Origin: GCA-002282575 sp964416645
GTDB taxonomy: Bacteria; Pseudomonadota; Gammaproteobacteria; Thiomicrospirales; Thiomicrospiraceae
Length of the DNA: 64,000 nt
Assembly (NCBI GenBank): GCA_964416645.1
Contig: CAYQEZ010000002.1
Location: forward strand, 1 to 64,000
Direction: 5' to 3'
Part shown: piece after piece, positions 18,104-26,281 of the stretch
Numbering within the stretch: position 1 is the first letter of the stretch
Layout: each line of letters begins with the position of its first letter
Position numbers and translations under genes: made by a program
The notes under the pieces: model-generated
Told to the model about the DNA's origin: nothing
Seen by the model: the letters and a program-made list of their open reading frames with translations, nothing else
The model's database searches: none

Positions 18104-18933
18104 CTTGCTCGTTGCTCATTAATATCGTTGCGAAGACGTTGTGAAACAAACATCAGCAGTTCATCTTTAATGCGCAATGGCGATTCTTGGCGGTGAATGG
18201 CCAATATGCCCATCATGATGATTTCAGCTTCACGAATTTCTTGTTTAGACAAATTACTCAATTTGCCCGCTATGGGTAAAAAGATAAAGTTAGCCAGTAA
18301 CACCCCATAAAAAGTGGTCACCAGTGCCACGCCCATGCCTGTGAGCAGTTGCTGCATCACATCATTACCCTCACTCATGGCGAAGTTGTCGGCTGGATTG
18401 GTATTGCCTTGCATGCTCATCATCATAATCAGTCCCATCACTGTTCCCAGCATGCCGAAGGCGGGGGCATAAGAAGCCATGTTATAGAACATTTCCTGAC
18501 AGTTGGCATGACGCAGCTGCATGCTGGATAGCTCGTTGTGTAGGTTGCGTTCGAGTGCACTGTTGTCGTTGGTTATTAATAGCTCGGCTAAGCCAAGTCG
18601 AATAAATCCGTGATCAATTGTGTCTATGTGTTTTTCTAATGCTAGTTTGCCATGACGTTGTGCGATAATGGCGAGGTCGAGCAACTCATCAATAACGAGT
18701 TTTTCAGAACGACTTTCTCGGCTCATGGCGATCCAAATGCCTTTGAATAAGCAGGTTAGTTGATTGAGCGGATAATTGATTAATACGGCTGCCAGCACCC
18801 CACCCACGACGATTAGCGCCGAGCGAGCATCAAGAAAAGCGGACACAAAATGCATTTGTTGGTAATCGAACATACTGGAAACGATGACGATTACGCCGAG
18901 CATTAGGCCGAGTAGGGTGGCAAGTTTGTTCAT
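18100..18933 (-). CDS. motA: MotA/PomA-like stator channel protein
   Basis: 277-residue MotA-type inner-membrane protein that with MotB forms the ion-driven stator. TM1 is near residues 4-20 and TM2 near 36-52; a large cytoplasmic loop has charged segments (ESRSEKLVIDELLDL, RHGKLALE). TM3-TM4 carry APAFGMLGTVMGLIMMM and GMGVALVTTFYGVLLANFIF. Length and motifs are closer to the PomA/MotC type than to E. coli MotA. First gene of the unit, and it overlaps motB2. The 121-bp upstream gap is shared with a divergent gene and should hold the promoter. Confidence 0.87.
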   Translation of the reverse strand: MNKLATLLGLMLGVIVIVSSMFDYQQMHFVSAFLDARSALIVVGGVLAAVLINYPLNQLTCLFKGIWIAMSRESRSEKLVIDELLDLAIIAQRHGKLALEKHIDTIDHGFIRLGLAELLITNDNSALERNLHNELSSMQLRHANCQEMFYNMASYAPAFGMLGTVMGLIMMMSMQGNTNPADNFAMSEGNDVMQQLLTGMGVALVTTFYGVLLANFIFLPIAGKLSNLSKQEIREAEIIMMGILAIHRQESPLRIKDELLMFVSQRLRNDINEQRAR

Positions 18934-19054
18934 TATGGTTAAAGCAACATAGGGTGTGTTTGGCTCATCATAGCTTTTTGGTTAACTTCATCGACTATTG
19001 ATAAAGCACAAAGTGAACCAACTTATATTTTTTAATAGTGATTGTGGGGTTTTC

Positions 19055-19888
19055 ATGAATCAAAGCAGGGAAATTGTGATTGATATTCGCCCAGAAGCGG
19101 AGTTTTTGCAAGGACATCAGCAGGGCAGTGTTCATTTTGATGGCGTTTTGGCTCTGTCAGAGCGTCAGTATGAATTACCAGAACCACAGCAAGTCATGAC
19201 CATTGTGCATGGATCGGAGCAAGTTGCTGATTTATTAGCTTGGATTCAAACCAAAGGTTGTCAACACACACAATTGCAACTTTGGTCTGAAGCTTTTAAG
19301 GAGCAGCTAATACGGCAGCAAGCTTTGGCGACGGGAGTGTCTGATGGCTACGCTTGGCGTCCATCTAAAGTGGTTGAATATTTCACCAATAACGTGGCTT
19401 TGCCCGATGATGTTCAATTACGTCAAGGCGTGGATATTGGCTGCGGTGCTGGACGAGATTTGATTTATTTGGCTATGCATGGCTGGCAGATGACGGGGGT
19501 TGATGTGCGTTTAGAAATGCTGGAAAAAGCGCAAGCACTAGCCATGCGCCAACAGGTTTTCATCACCACTTGGCAGAGGGACTGTGAGCAGCTTGTTGAT
19601 CCCTTTGCTGACTTGGCAGATGCGAGTGTTGGTCTTATTAACGTTGCGCGCTATTTGCATCGCCCCTTGTTTCCAGTCATCAGACGTTTATTAGCGCCTA
19701 AGGGGTATCTGATCTATCATACCTTTATGCAGGGCTGCGAAGCCTTTGGCAGTCCAAAAAACCCGCGTTTTTTACTGGCTCCTGATGAGTTGTCCATGAC
19801 TTTTTCTGACTATCAGATTTTGCTTGATGAGGTCATCACCCTAGCGGATGGGCGACCAATGGCAGCCTTTATCGCCAGAAAACCTTAA
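19055..19888 (+). CDS. Rhodanese-like/SAM methyltransferase fusion protein
   Basis: About 277 residues. The first ~90 resemble a rhodanese domain (VIDIRPEAEFLQGHQQGS), but the active-site Cys loop reads VHGSEQ, so sulfurtransferase activity is unlikely. The rest is a class I methyltransferase of TehB type: VDIGCGAGRDLIYLAMHGW, then VTGVD-like motif II (GVDVRLEML) and a region around VGLINVARYLHRPLFP. I chose the ATG at 19055, which has GGGG upstream, over a TTG at 18998. The methyl acceptor is unknown; relatives include thiopurine and tellurite methyltransferases. Confidence 0.75.
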   Translation: MNQSREIVIDIRPEAEFLQGHQQGSVHFDGVLALSERQYELPEPQQVMTIVHGSEQVADLLAWIQTKGCQHTQLQLWSEAFKEQLIRQQALATGVSDGYAWRPSKVVEYFTNNVALPDDVQLRQGVDIGCGAGRDLIYLAMHGWQMTGVDVRLEMLEKAQALAMRQQVFITTWQRDCEQLVDPFADLADASVGLINVARYLHRPLFPVIRRLLAPKGYLIYHTFMQGCEAFGSPKNPRFLLAPDELSMTFSDYQILLDEVITLADGRPMAAFIARKP

Positions 19889-19894
19889 ACTCGT

Positions 19895-19933
19895 AAAGTC
19901 TGAATCAGAAGCGAATCTCACTATTCAGACTTT
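19895..19933. terminator. Bidirectional terminator-like inverted repeat
   Basis: A perfect 11-bp repeat, AAAGTCTGAAT (19895-19905) and ATTCAGACTTT (19923-19933), encloses a 17-nt loop between two convergent genes. It ends in T-rich sequence on the plus strand, so it probably stops both transcripts. Confidence 0.6.
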
Positions 19934-19948
19934 CCTTTCAGGCATTCT

Positions 19949-21316
19949 CTAGCTATGAACAATCGTTTTTAGATTGGTAAACTCTAATAAACCCAAGCGG
20001 CCCATTTCTCGGCCAACACCAGAGTTGCCTGTACCACCAAAAGGTAAGCGTGGGTCAGAGCGCATTAAGCCATTAATATAGGTGCACCCCGTGCGCAGGT
20101 TTTCAGCAATGGTTTGCGCCGTGGTGCTGTCTTGAGTGAAGACCGTTGAACCCAGCCCAAAATGACTGCTGTTAGCTAATGAAATGGCATGTTGAATATC
20201 GCTGGCTTTGGTAATAGTGGCGAGAGGACCAAAAGTTTCTTCGTCAAATGCTTTCATGCCTGGCATAGCATTCGCGAGTAATGTCGGTTGATAGCAACCG
20301 TCATGTTTCGACCATTTGGCGCCACCACAACACAACTCAGCACCTGAGTTAAGTGTTGCGTTCACTTGTTCATGTAATTCGTCACAGTGTTGGGCGCGTG
20401 CGAGTGGAGCTATGTCCGTTTCTGGGTTCATCGGGTCACCCATTTTCAGCTGTTGAATGCGTTCAGTTAGCGCTTCACAAAAATCAGCATAATGATATTT
20501 GTCGATAATGAAGCGTTTAGCGGCAATGCAGCTTTGTCCCGCATTGGTAAAGCGTGATTGAATAGCTGTATCTAATGCCAAGTTGAGATTGGCATCTTCC
20601 AACACAATAAAAGGGTCAGAACCGCCTAATTCTAGGACAACTTTTTTGAAGTCTGCAGCCGCTGCTTGCGCAACCGAACGCCCTGCGGGTTCACTACCTG
20701 TAAGACTGACGCCACGAATATGTGGATGGCGAACCAGTTGCTCAACCTGATTTGCTGGCACAAAAACAACATTAAATAATCCCTCTTTGAAGCCAGCTTC
20801 TTGAAATAAGGTGAATAGTGCTTGTGCACATAAGGGCACATTGCTCGCATGCTTTAACAACACGCCATTGCCTGCGATGATGGCTGGAATGGCAGCACGA
20901 ATGACTTGCCAAAATGGAAAATTCCAGGGCATGACTAATAAAATAACCCCTAACGGAAGGGGTTGCACGAAGCTTTTGCGTGCTTCTGTGGCAATATATT
21001 CAGGTTCTAACCAGTCGGCGCTTTGTGTTGCATACACATCGCATAGCCATGCACACTTATCAATTTCGGCTAAAGATTCAACATAGCGTTTACCCATTTC
21101 CTGTGTTATGAGTTTTGCCAGTGTTTCTCGATCACGACGCAGTAGTTTAGCTAAGGTTTCGACTGGCTCAACGCGCTCATAAATGGAAAAATGTTTATGC
21201 CAGTTTTTGAATGCTTGCTGAGCTTTATTTAAACTTTTTTCTATCTCGGATGCCGATGTAAATGCTATCTTGGCTAATTGCTCTTTGGTCCAAGGATTGC
21301 AACTTATTTGGCTCAT
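19949..21316 (-). CDS. NAD(P)-dependent aldehyde dehydrogenase, succinate-semialdehyde type
   Basis: About 455 residues, the compact Sad/YneI-like group of aldehyde dehydrogenases. The motifs LELGGSDPFIVLED (catalytic Glu) and NAGQSCIAAKRFI (nucleophile Cys) are intact, and MPWNFPFWQVIR marks the cofactor site. The ATG at 21316 lies inside the TGA of the upstream EAL-HDOD gene, so translation is probably coupled. Succinate semialdehyde is the likeliest substrate by family, but the context gives no confirmation. Confidence 0.87.
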   Translation of the reverse strand: MSQISCNPWTKEQLAKIAFTSASEIEKSLNKAQQAFKNWHKHFSIYERVEPVETLAKLLRRDRETLAKLITQEMGKRYVESLAEIDKCAWLCDVYATQSADWLEPEYIATEARKSFVQPLPLGVILLVMPWNFPFWQVIRAAIPAIIAGNGVLLKHASNVPLCAQALFTLFQEAGFKEGLFNVVFVPANQVEQLVRHPHIRGVSLTGSEPAGRSVAQAAAADFKKVVLELGGSDPFIVLEDANLNLALDTAIQSRFTNAGQSCIAAKRFIIDKYHYADFCEALTERIQQLKMGDPMNPETDIAPLARAQHCDELHEQVNATLNSGAELCCGGAKWSKHDGCYQPTLLANAMPGMKAFDEETFGPLATITKASDIQHAISLANSSHFGLGSTVFTQDSTTAQTIAENLRTGCTYINGLMRSDPRLPFGGTGNSGVGREMGRLGLLEFTNLKTIVHS

Positions 21317-22512
21317 TGTGTTTCTCGCATCACCTGACTGCCCCAACGTGCTGCGGTTAAGTAATGATTCGACAAATCCATAATCGCTGCGTCTTCATAG
21401 GTCAAAGACATGAGGTCGGCATAAGGGTTTTCAAATTGTTTGGCAATCCACAAGGCTTGTCCAACTGAACCTTGATAATTGATCATGGCTGTTTTTAAGT
21501 GCTCAGCGATCGGTAATTCATCCAGCACCTCGTCTTGGGGCAAGTCAAAGTAAGCACCCAAGGTTGAAAAAAGTCCTACTAAAAAATAGCTGTCTTTTTC
21601 GCTTTTGTGTCCACAGTGTTCGGCTAACTGCTCACAAAGTTTAGCGCGTACCAGCGATGTTTCCATCAGAGCTTGAGGTTTTTCATCCACTTCCGACATC
21701 AAAATCATGCTAATCCATAATTTTAAGCGCTTTAATCCCATATAACGAATGGCATCTGTGATGGAAGTAACCTGAATGGGTAGATTGTGTTGCGGTTGAT
21801 TGATAGCAGTAAGCAGTTTATGACTTAGTGTGACATCATGGCTAATAATGTCTGCTAAGGTTTCTAGCTCAGTATCATTGTTGTTTACTTTAGATAAGAG
21901 TTGTAACAAATTTAATTTACTGGCGCTGAGTTTTTTGCCATGCAACACAATCGGATTGGTAAAGAAAAAACCTTGAAAATAATCAAAACCACTGGCTTTG
22001 AGTTGTTGCACACTGCTGTCATCGAGTACGTCCTGTGCAATCACCTTTAGTGATGCTTGGTGCAATTTAGCAATTATCGCCGCATAGTCTTCGTGTTGAT
22101 GCTGTTTGGGATTAATCTTAACATACTGACAAGCACTTGCCACGCGATCATGATCAGGGTTGTTTGGCTGATAGTTGCTTAAACATAAGCGGATACCACC
22201 TAGACGAAGAGTTTTTAATAGCTTAAGTGTTTCTGGCTGTTGTGCAACGGAAACTTCTATTTCGATGATGAGATGGTTTGGATTGGGGGTTAGTGTAAGC
22301 AGGCTTTCGTTTAGAACCAATTGATTGGCGCGTAAAAAAATCAGCGCACCACCTGCTAATTGAGCTAGGTCGTGTGTTTTGTGCAGTTGTGTAAAGCACT
22401 CTAAGGCGACCTGACCCGTATAGGTAATGGGTTGCATTATTAACTCGTAACCAATAATGGCCATTTGTGCATTGAGAATAGGTTGTCTTAGCAGGGTTAC
22501 GTCGGTCAACAT
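21313..22512 (-). CDS. EAL-HDOD signalling protein with degenerate EAL domain
   Basis: About 399 residues with the YuxH/CdgJ-type arrangement. The N-terminal half is an EAL-like barrel in which the signature reads YELIMQ instead of EAL, and other metal ligands look lost, so c-di-GMP hydrolysis is unlikely. The C-terminal half is a HDOD domain (SASKLNLLQLLSKV, LAISHDVTLSHKLL-like, IRYMGLKRLKLWISMILM). Such proteins act in signalling, often in motility or surface attachment. The ATG at 22512 has AAGAGGT upstream and is preferred over 22530. It overlaps the aldehyde dehydrogenase. Confidence 0.82.
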   Translation of the reverse strand: MLTDVTLLRQPILNAQMAIIGYELIMQPITYTGQVALECFTQLHKTHDLAQLAGGALIFLRANQLVLNESLLTLTPNPNHLIIEIEVSVAQQPETLKLLKTLRLGGIRLCLSNYQPNNPDHDRVASACQYVKINPKQHQHEDYAAIIAKLHQASLKVIAQDVLDDSSVQQLKASGFDYFQGFFFTNPIVLHGKKLSASKLNLLQLLSKVNNNDTELETLADIISHDVTLSHKLLTAINQPQHNLPIQVTSITDAIRYMGLKRLKLWISMILMSEVDEKPQALMETSLVRAKLCEQLAEHCGHKSEKDSYFLVGLFSTLGAYFDLPQDEVLDELPIAEHLKTAMINYQGSVGQALWIAKQFENPYADLMSLTYEDAAIMDLSNHYLTAARWGSQVMRETQ

Positions 22513-22644
22513 GCAATACCTCTTAATCATTATTATTCGAATTTTTCTGTATCACTTTAGCTTAGCTGAGGCTGGCTTGCAAGGCATTGAGTGCTGTTTT
22601 TGTGCGTAATTCAGAGTGCGTTTCCTTTTGTGATGCCTATCTTG

Positions 22645-22650
22645 TATAAT
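22645..22650 (+). promoter_or_regulatory. Candidate -10 element
   Basis: TATAAT lies 33 bp before the small DUF2892 gene, with a preceding TTG. The -35 region (TTCCTT at 22622-22627, 17-bp spacing) is weak. Confidence 0.4.
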
Positions 22651-22682
22651 ATTGAAGATTTTTAATGAAGGATATCAATATT

Positions 22683-22931
22683 ATGACCATTTCTCGTGTA
22701 ATTAATTTGTTTGCTGGTCTAATGATCATGATCAGTATTTTGCTAGCTCACATGTCGGGAGCTGTCGATATTACGGAAATGAGCTGGTTGTGGTTGACTG
22801 CTTTTGTGGGCTTTAACCTGTTCCAGTTTTCAATCACTGGTTTTTGTCCACTAGACAAAATATTGCGTAAGATGGGCTTTAAAGATAGCGCTGACTCTGG
22901 ATGCGGTGCGGGTGGTTGCGGATCTCATTAA
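22683..22931 (+). CDS. DUF2892-type small membrane protein with Cys-containing tail
   Basis: 82 residues with two hydrophobic helices (about 5-25 and 35-58), matching the YgaP-like transmembrane DUF2892 family (ISRVINLFAG start and FCPLDKILRKMGF). Relatives occur alone or fused to rhodanese domains. The C-terminus CGAGGCGSH adds two Cys in a Gly-rich tail that might bind metal or react with thiols. The ATG at 22683 has AAGGAT 8 bp upstream. A terminator follows, so it is a single-gene unit. Confidence 0.75.
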   Translation: MTISRVINLFAGLMIMISILLAHMSGAVDITEMSWLWLTAFVGFNLFQFSITGFCPLDKILRKMGFKDSADSGCGAGGCGSH

Positions 22932-22955
22932 ATTGATTCGTTTTGCTGCTTAATT

Positions 22956-22980
22956 AAAAAACCGCCGATAGGCGGTTTTT
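22956..22980 (+). terminator. Rho-independent terminator
   Basis: AAAAACCGCC pairs with GGCGGTTTTT around a GATA loop, followed by T-rich sequence. It ends the DUF2892 gene and, read on the other strand, may also stop transcription from 24129. Confidence 0.85.
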
Positions 22981-23064
22981 ATTATAAGCGGTTTTTATTA
23001 AGTGCGTCTGCTAATGGTAAGTAGCTGATTAATTGGTTTGGGCTTTAACACAATCAGTGTGCTT

Positions 23065-24129
23065 TTAGCCCCACACCTTACGTCTCGCCTGCACACCGTT
23101 CGCTAGGGCTTCTAAACTATCGACACTGGCTTCCCAGCCTAAACAACCATCGGTGATGCTTTGGCCGTAGGTGAGAACGCAATCGGGTTTCACGTCTTGG
23201 CGACCTTCAACCAAGTGGCTTTCGATCATCACGCCCATAATGCTTTTATTACCAGCAGTGAGTTGATCGGCAATATTGTCCGCTACCAAAGTCTGCTTAC
23301 GAAAGTCTTTGTTGCTGTTGGCATGGGAACAGTCAATCATTAACTTTTGACGCACACCTGCTTTTGCCAGTTTATCAACTGCATCGGCAACGTGAGGTGC
23401 TGAGTAATTTGGTTCGCCATTGCCGCCACGAAGAATGATGTGACAATCATCATTGCCTTTGGTATGGAAAATGGCTGAACGACCTTCTTTGGTCAGTGAC
23501 ATGAAAATATGCGAACGCTCAGCAGCACGAATGGCGTCAATGGCAATGTTGACACTGCCATCGGTGCCATTTTTAAAGCCAACAGGGCAAGATAAGCCCG
23601 AAGCTAACTCGCGATGTCCTTGGCTTTCGGTGGTGCGCGCACCGATGGCACCCCAACTCACCAAGTCGGCAATATATTGTGGTGAAATAAGGTCTAGAAA
23701 TTCAGTGGCTGCTGGCATGCCCATGCTGTTAATATCCAGCAGTAAGCCACGTGCCAGGGCTAATCCCTTGTTGATTTGAAAAGATTCATCTAAATTCGGA
23801 TCGTTAATCAGTCCTTTCCAACCCACAGTGGTGCGAGGCTTTTCGAAGTAAACGCGCATAACAATCAGTAGGTCTTTTTCGTAGCGTTTTTTGACTTCCA
23901 GTAACCGACTGGCATACTCGCGCGCGGCGTCAGGGTCATGAATCGAGCATGGACCGACAACAACGAGTACACGGTCATCATTGCCATTTAATATGTCATG
24001 TATCTGGGCGCGTGTATCATGAATTAACTTAGACGCGCGCTCAGTCATGGGATAACGAGCGTGTAACTCTTGCGGTGAAATGACTTCGGTCATAGTGCGA
24101 ATGCGCAGGTCGTCGGTAGCGTACTTCAT
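23065..24129 (-). CDS. aroG: 3-deoxy-7-phosphoheptulonate synthase (DAHP synthase, AroG family)
   Basis: First enzyme of the shikimate pathway, joining PEP and erythrose 4-phosphate. The ATG at 24129 gives 354 residues, the normal length for the type I alpha enzymes; longer readings add a non-homologous N-terminus. Seen: VVVGPCSIHDP, MRVYFEKPRTTVGWKG, AIGARTTESQGHRE, CPVGFKNGTDG, MIDCSHANSNKD and the metal-ligand MIESHLVEG. Feedback type (Phe, Tyr or Trp) cannot be read from the sequence, so the symbol denotes the family. A dispersed repeat lies upstream. Confidence 0.92.
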   Translation of the reverse strand: MKYATDDLRIRTMTEVISPQELHARYPMTERASKLIHDTRAQIHDILNGNDDRVLVVVGPCSIHDPDAAREYASRLLEVKKRYEKDLLIVMRVYFEKPRTTVGWKGLINDPNLDESFQINKGLALARGLLLDINSMGMPAATEFLDLISPQYIADLVSWGAIGARTTESQGHRELASGLSCPVGFKNGTDGSVNIAIDAIRAAERSHIFMSLTKEGRSAIFHTKGNDDCHIILRGGNGEPNYSAPHVADAVDKLAKAGVRQKLMIDCSHANSNKDFRKQTLVADNIADQLTAGNKSIMGVMIESHLVEGRQDVKPDCVLTYGQSITDGCLGWEASVDSLEALANGVQARRKVWG

Positions 24130-24239
24130 GGCGTTATGGCTGCATAAAAATAAAATTAATAGCCCTACATTATCCCATAAATCAAGGTTAGTGGCTAGTT
24201 TTGTGCTCATGGACTTTGTTAAGAGCAGGCGATAATGAG

Positions 24240-24382
24240 TAGGAAACCTCTAAAAATCTAGCTTCGCTCGTTTTTAGACTTTCCAATTTTGTTTTTAGCT
24301 GAAAGAAGAGGTTTTATCAATGTGTTAGATGCTATTTTTAGCAACCCCTTCCTTCAGGCTTCCTACCCATTGGGTTATTAGA
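24240..24382 (+). repeat. MITE-like dispersed repeat, copy 1
   Basis: 143 bp in the aroG-argS intergenic gap that matches, in reverse complement, the sequence at 33050-33216. The ends are related inverted repeats (TAGGAAACC at the left, GGCTTCCTA at the right). Inside, CTGAAAGAAGAGGTT (24299-24313) pairs with AACCCCTTCCTTCAG (24343-24357) into a long hairpin. It has no coding capacity. A non-autonomous element or a structured extragenic repeat is likely. Confidence 0.8.
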
Positions 24383-24458
24383 TGTTCCCAGTAGTTTAAT
24401 AACGCATTTTAGGCTAAAATTGAAGATTATCTCTAATTTTTGCTCTAAAACGGTCATC

Positions 24459-26243
24459 ATGAAACAAGCTTTGCATTCTCTCGTTGTCTCTGGTTTAACG
24501 CAATGTCGTGACGCAGGTCATATTGCTCGGTTCGATCCCGCTCAAATTAAAATCGAATTGCCACGCGATAAGAGTCATGGTGACTTTGCTACCAACGTGG
24601 CGATGATGTTGGCGAAACCCAATGGCATGAATCCTCGTGCTTTAGCAGAGCAACTCATTGCGCATCTGCCGAGTGCCGATTGGTTGGTTGGTGCAGAAAT
24701 TGCTGGTCCTGGCTTTATTAATTTTCGCGTACAGGCTGCAGCTAAATTTGCCATTTTAGCGACTATTTTAGAAAAAACAACGGATTACGGGCGCATTAAT
24801 GCAGGTGAAGGCAAGTTGGTGCAAGTGGAGTTTGTGTCGGCAAACCCAACTGGTCCTTTGCATGTGGGGCATGGACGTGGCGCGGCTTATGGTTCGGCAC
24901 TGGTTTCGCTGTTGCGTCATGCGGGTTATCAGGTTGAAGCAGAATATTACGTCAATGACGCAGGTCGTCAGATGGATATTCTGACCGTCAGTGTGTGGTT
25001 GCGCTATTTGGCGTTATGTGGTGAGTCGTTCACTTTCCCGAGTAATGGGTATCAAGGCGATTACATCATCACCACCGCGCGTGCGCTGCTGAGTGAACAA
25101 GGCGAAAATCTGCGTGCGAACGCCACCGAGGTGTTTGCCAATGTATCTGCCGATCAGGTATTAGATGCCATGGGTCAGGTTATTAGTGGGGATAAAGAAG
25201 CGCATATTGATGACATTATCGTCAATGCACGTCGATTGTTGGGGACAGATAAATACCGCCTCATTCTTGATCGTGTGTTACACGATATTTTGGTCGATAT
25301 CAAAGAAGACCTTGCCGAGTTTGGTGTGCATTACGATAATTGGTTTAGTGAACGTTCTTTAATGGATACGGGTATCGTTGATGCAGCCTTGGCGCGTTTA
25401 GAGGCGGCAGGTAAGCTCTACGAAAAAGAGGGTGCTATCTGGTTCCGTTCAACTGATTATGGCGATGCGAAAGACCGTGTGGTGGTGCGTGATAATGGCA
25501 TTAAAACCTATTTTGCTTCTGACATCGCCTACCATTATGACAAGCTGTCACGAGGCTATGAAAAAGTCATTAATATTTGGGGATCAGATCACCACGGTTA
25601 CATTCCGCGCGTGCGTGGTTCGATTCAAGCGATGGGCGAGGACGATGCGCGTTTAGAAGTCTTATTGGTGCAGTTTGCCGTACTCTATCGTGGTGCGGAA
25701 AAAGCGTCTATGTCAACGCGTTCGGGTCAGTTTGTCACCCTGCGCGAGTTGCGTGAAGAAATTGGTACCGATGCGACGCGCTTTTTCTATGTCATGCGTC
25801 GTTGCGATCAGCACATGGATTTTGATTTGGATTTGGCTAAATCGAAAAGTAATGAAAATCCACTTTACTATATCCAGTATGCTCATGCGCGTTGTTGCGG
25901 TGTGTTTACGCAGGCTGTGGCTAAAGGCTTCCGTGCTTGGCAATCAGAGCTGGGCTTGTCGCAGTTGGCACTGCTAACAGAAGAAGCTGAAGCCGAGTTA
26001 GCGCAAAAGCTGGCGCAGTTCCCCGAAGTGATTCAACACGCAGCGCGTGACCATGAACCTCATCAAATTGCTTATTACTTAAAAGAGTTAGCAACTCAGT
26101 TACACAGTTATTACAACAGCACGCCCGTGTTGGTAGAGGATGATGCGTTACGCAATGCTCGTTTAACGCTGCTGGCAGCAACTCGCATTGTATTGGCGAA
26201 TGGCTTGACGTTACTGGGTGTTTCTGCACCAGAGCGTATGTAA
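24459..26243 (+). CDS. argS: Arginyl-tRNA synthetase
   Basis: Class I synthetase charging tRNA-Arg. The start at ATG 24459 gives 594 residues beginning MKQALHSLV; an upstream ATG at about 24420 is less likely. The HIGH-type motif is HVGHGRG within VSANPTGPLHVGHG, as typical for ArgRS, and the KMSKS loop appears in degenerate form as KASMSTRSG. The N-terminal Add1-like domain and the C-terminal anticodon-binding DALRNARLTLLAATRIVLANGL are present. The SPOR-domain gene follows after about 40 bp, as in other gammaproteobacteria. Confidence 0.96.
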   Translation: MKQALHSLVVSGLTQCRDAGHIARFDPAQIKIELPRDKSHGDFATNVAMMLAKPNGMNPRALAEQLIAHLPSADWLVGAEIAGPGFINFRVQAAAKFAILATILEKTTDYGRINAGEGKLVQVEFVSANPTGPLHVGHGRGAAYGSALVSLLRHAGYQVEAEYYVNDAGRQMDILTVSVWLRYLALCGESFTFPSNGYQGDYIITTARALLSEQGENLRANATEVFANVSADQVLDAMGQVISGDKEAHIDDIIVNARRLLGTDKYRLILDRVLHDILVDIKEDLAEFGVHYDNWFSERSLMDTGIVDAALARLEAAGKLYEKEGAIWFRSTDYGDAKDRVVVRDNGIKTYFASDIAYHYDKLSRGYEKVINIWGSDHHGYIPRVRGSIQAMGEDDARLEVLLVQFAVLYRGAEKASMSTRSGQFVTLRELREEIGTDATRFFYVMRRCDQHMDFDLDLAKSKSNENPLYYIQYAHARCCGVFTQAVAKGFRAWQSELGLSQLALLTEEAEAELAQKLAQFPEVIQHAARDHEPHQIAYYLKELATQLHSYYNSTPVLVEDDALRNARLTLLAATRIVLANGLTLLGVSAPERM

Positions 26244-26281
26244 GCGATTGACTATGATGAGCGAATTGGGGTGGCAAATGT

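Noticed and set aside
16711..18933. Zorya-type (ZorAB) defence system
   Set aside because: ZorA carries a long cytoplasmic coiled-coil tail and the locus includes ZorC/ZorD or ZorE genes. Here MotA has normal length and no helicase or nuclease genes are adjacent.
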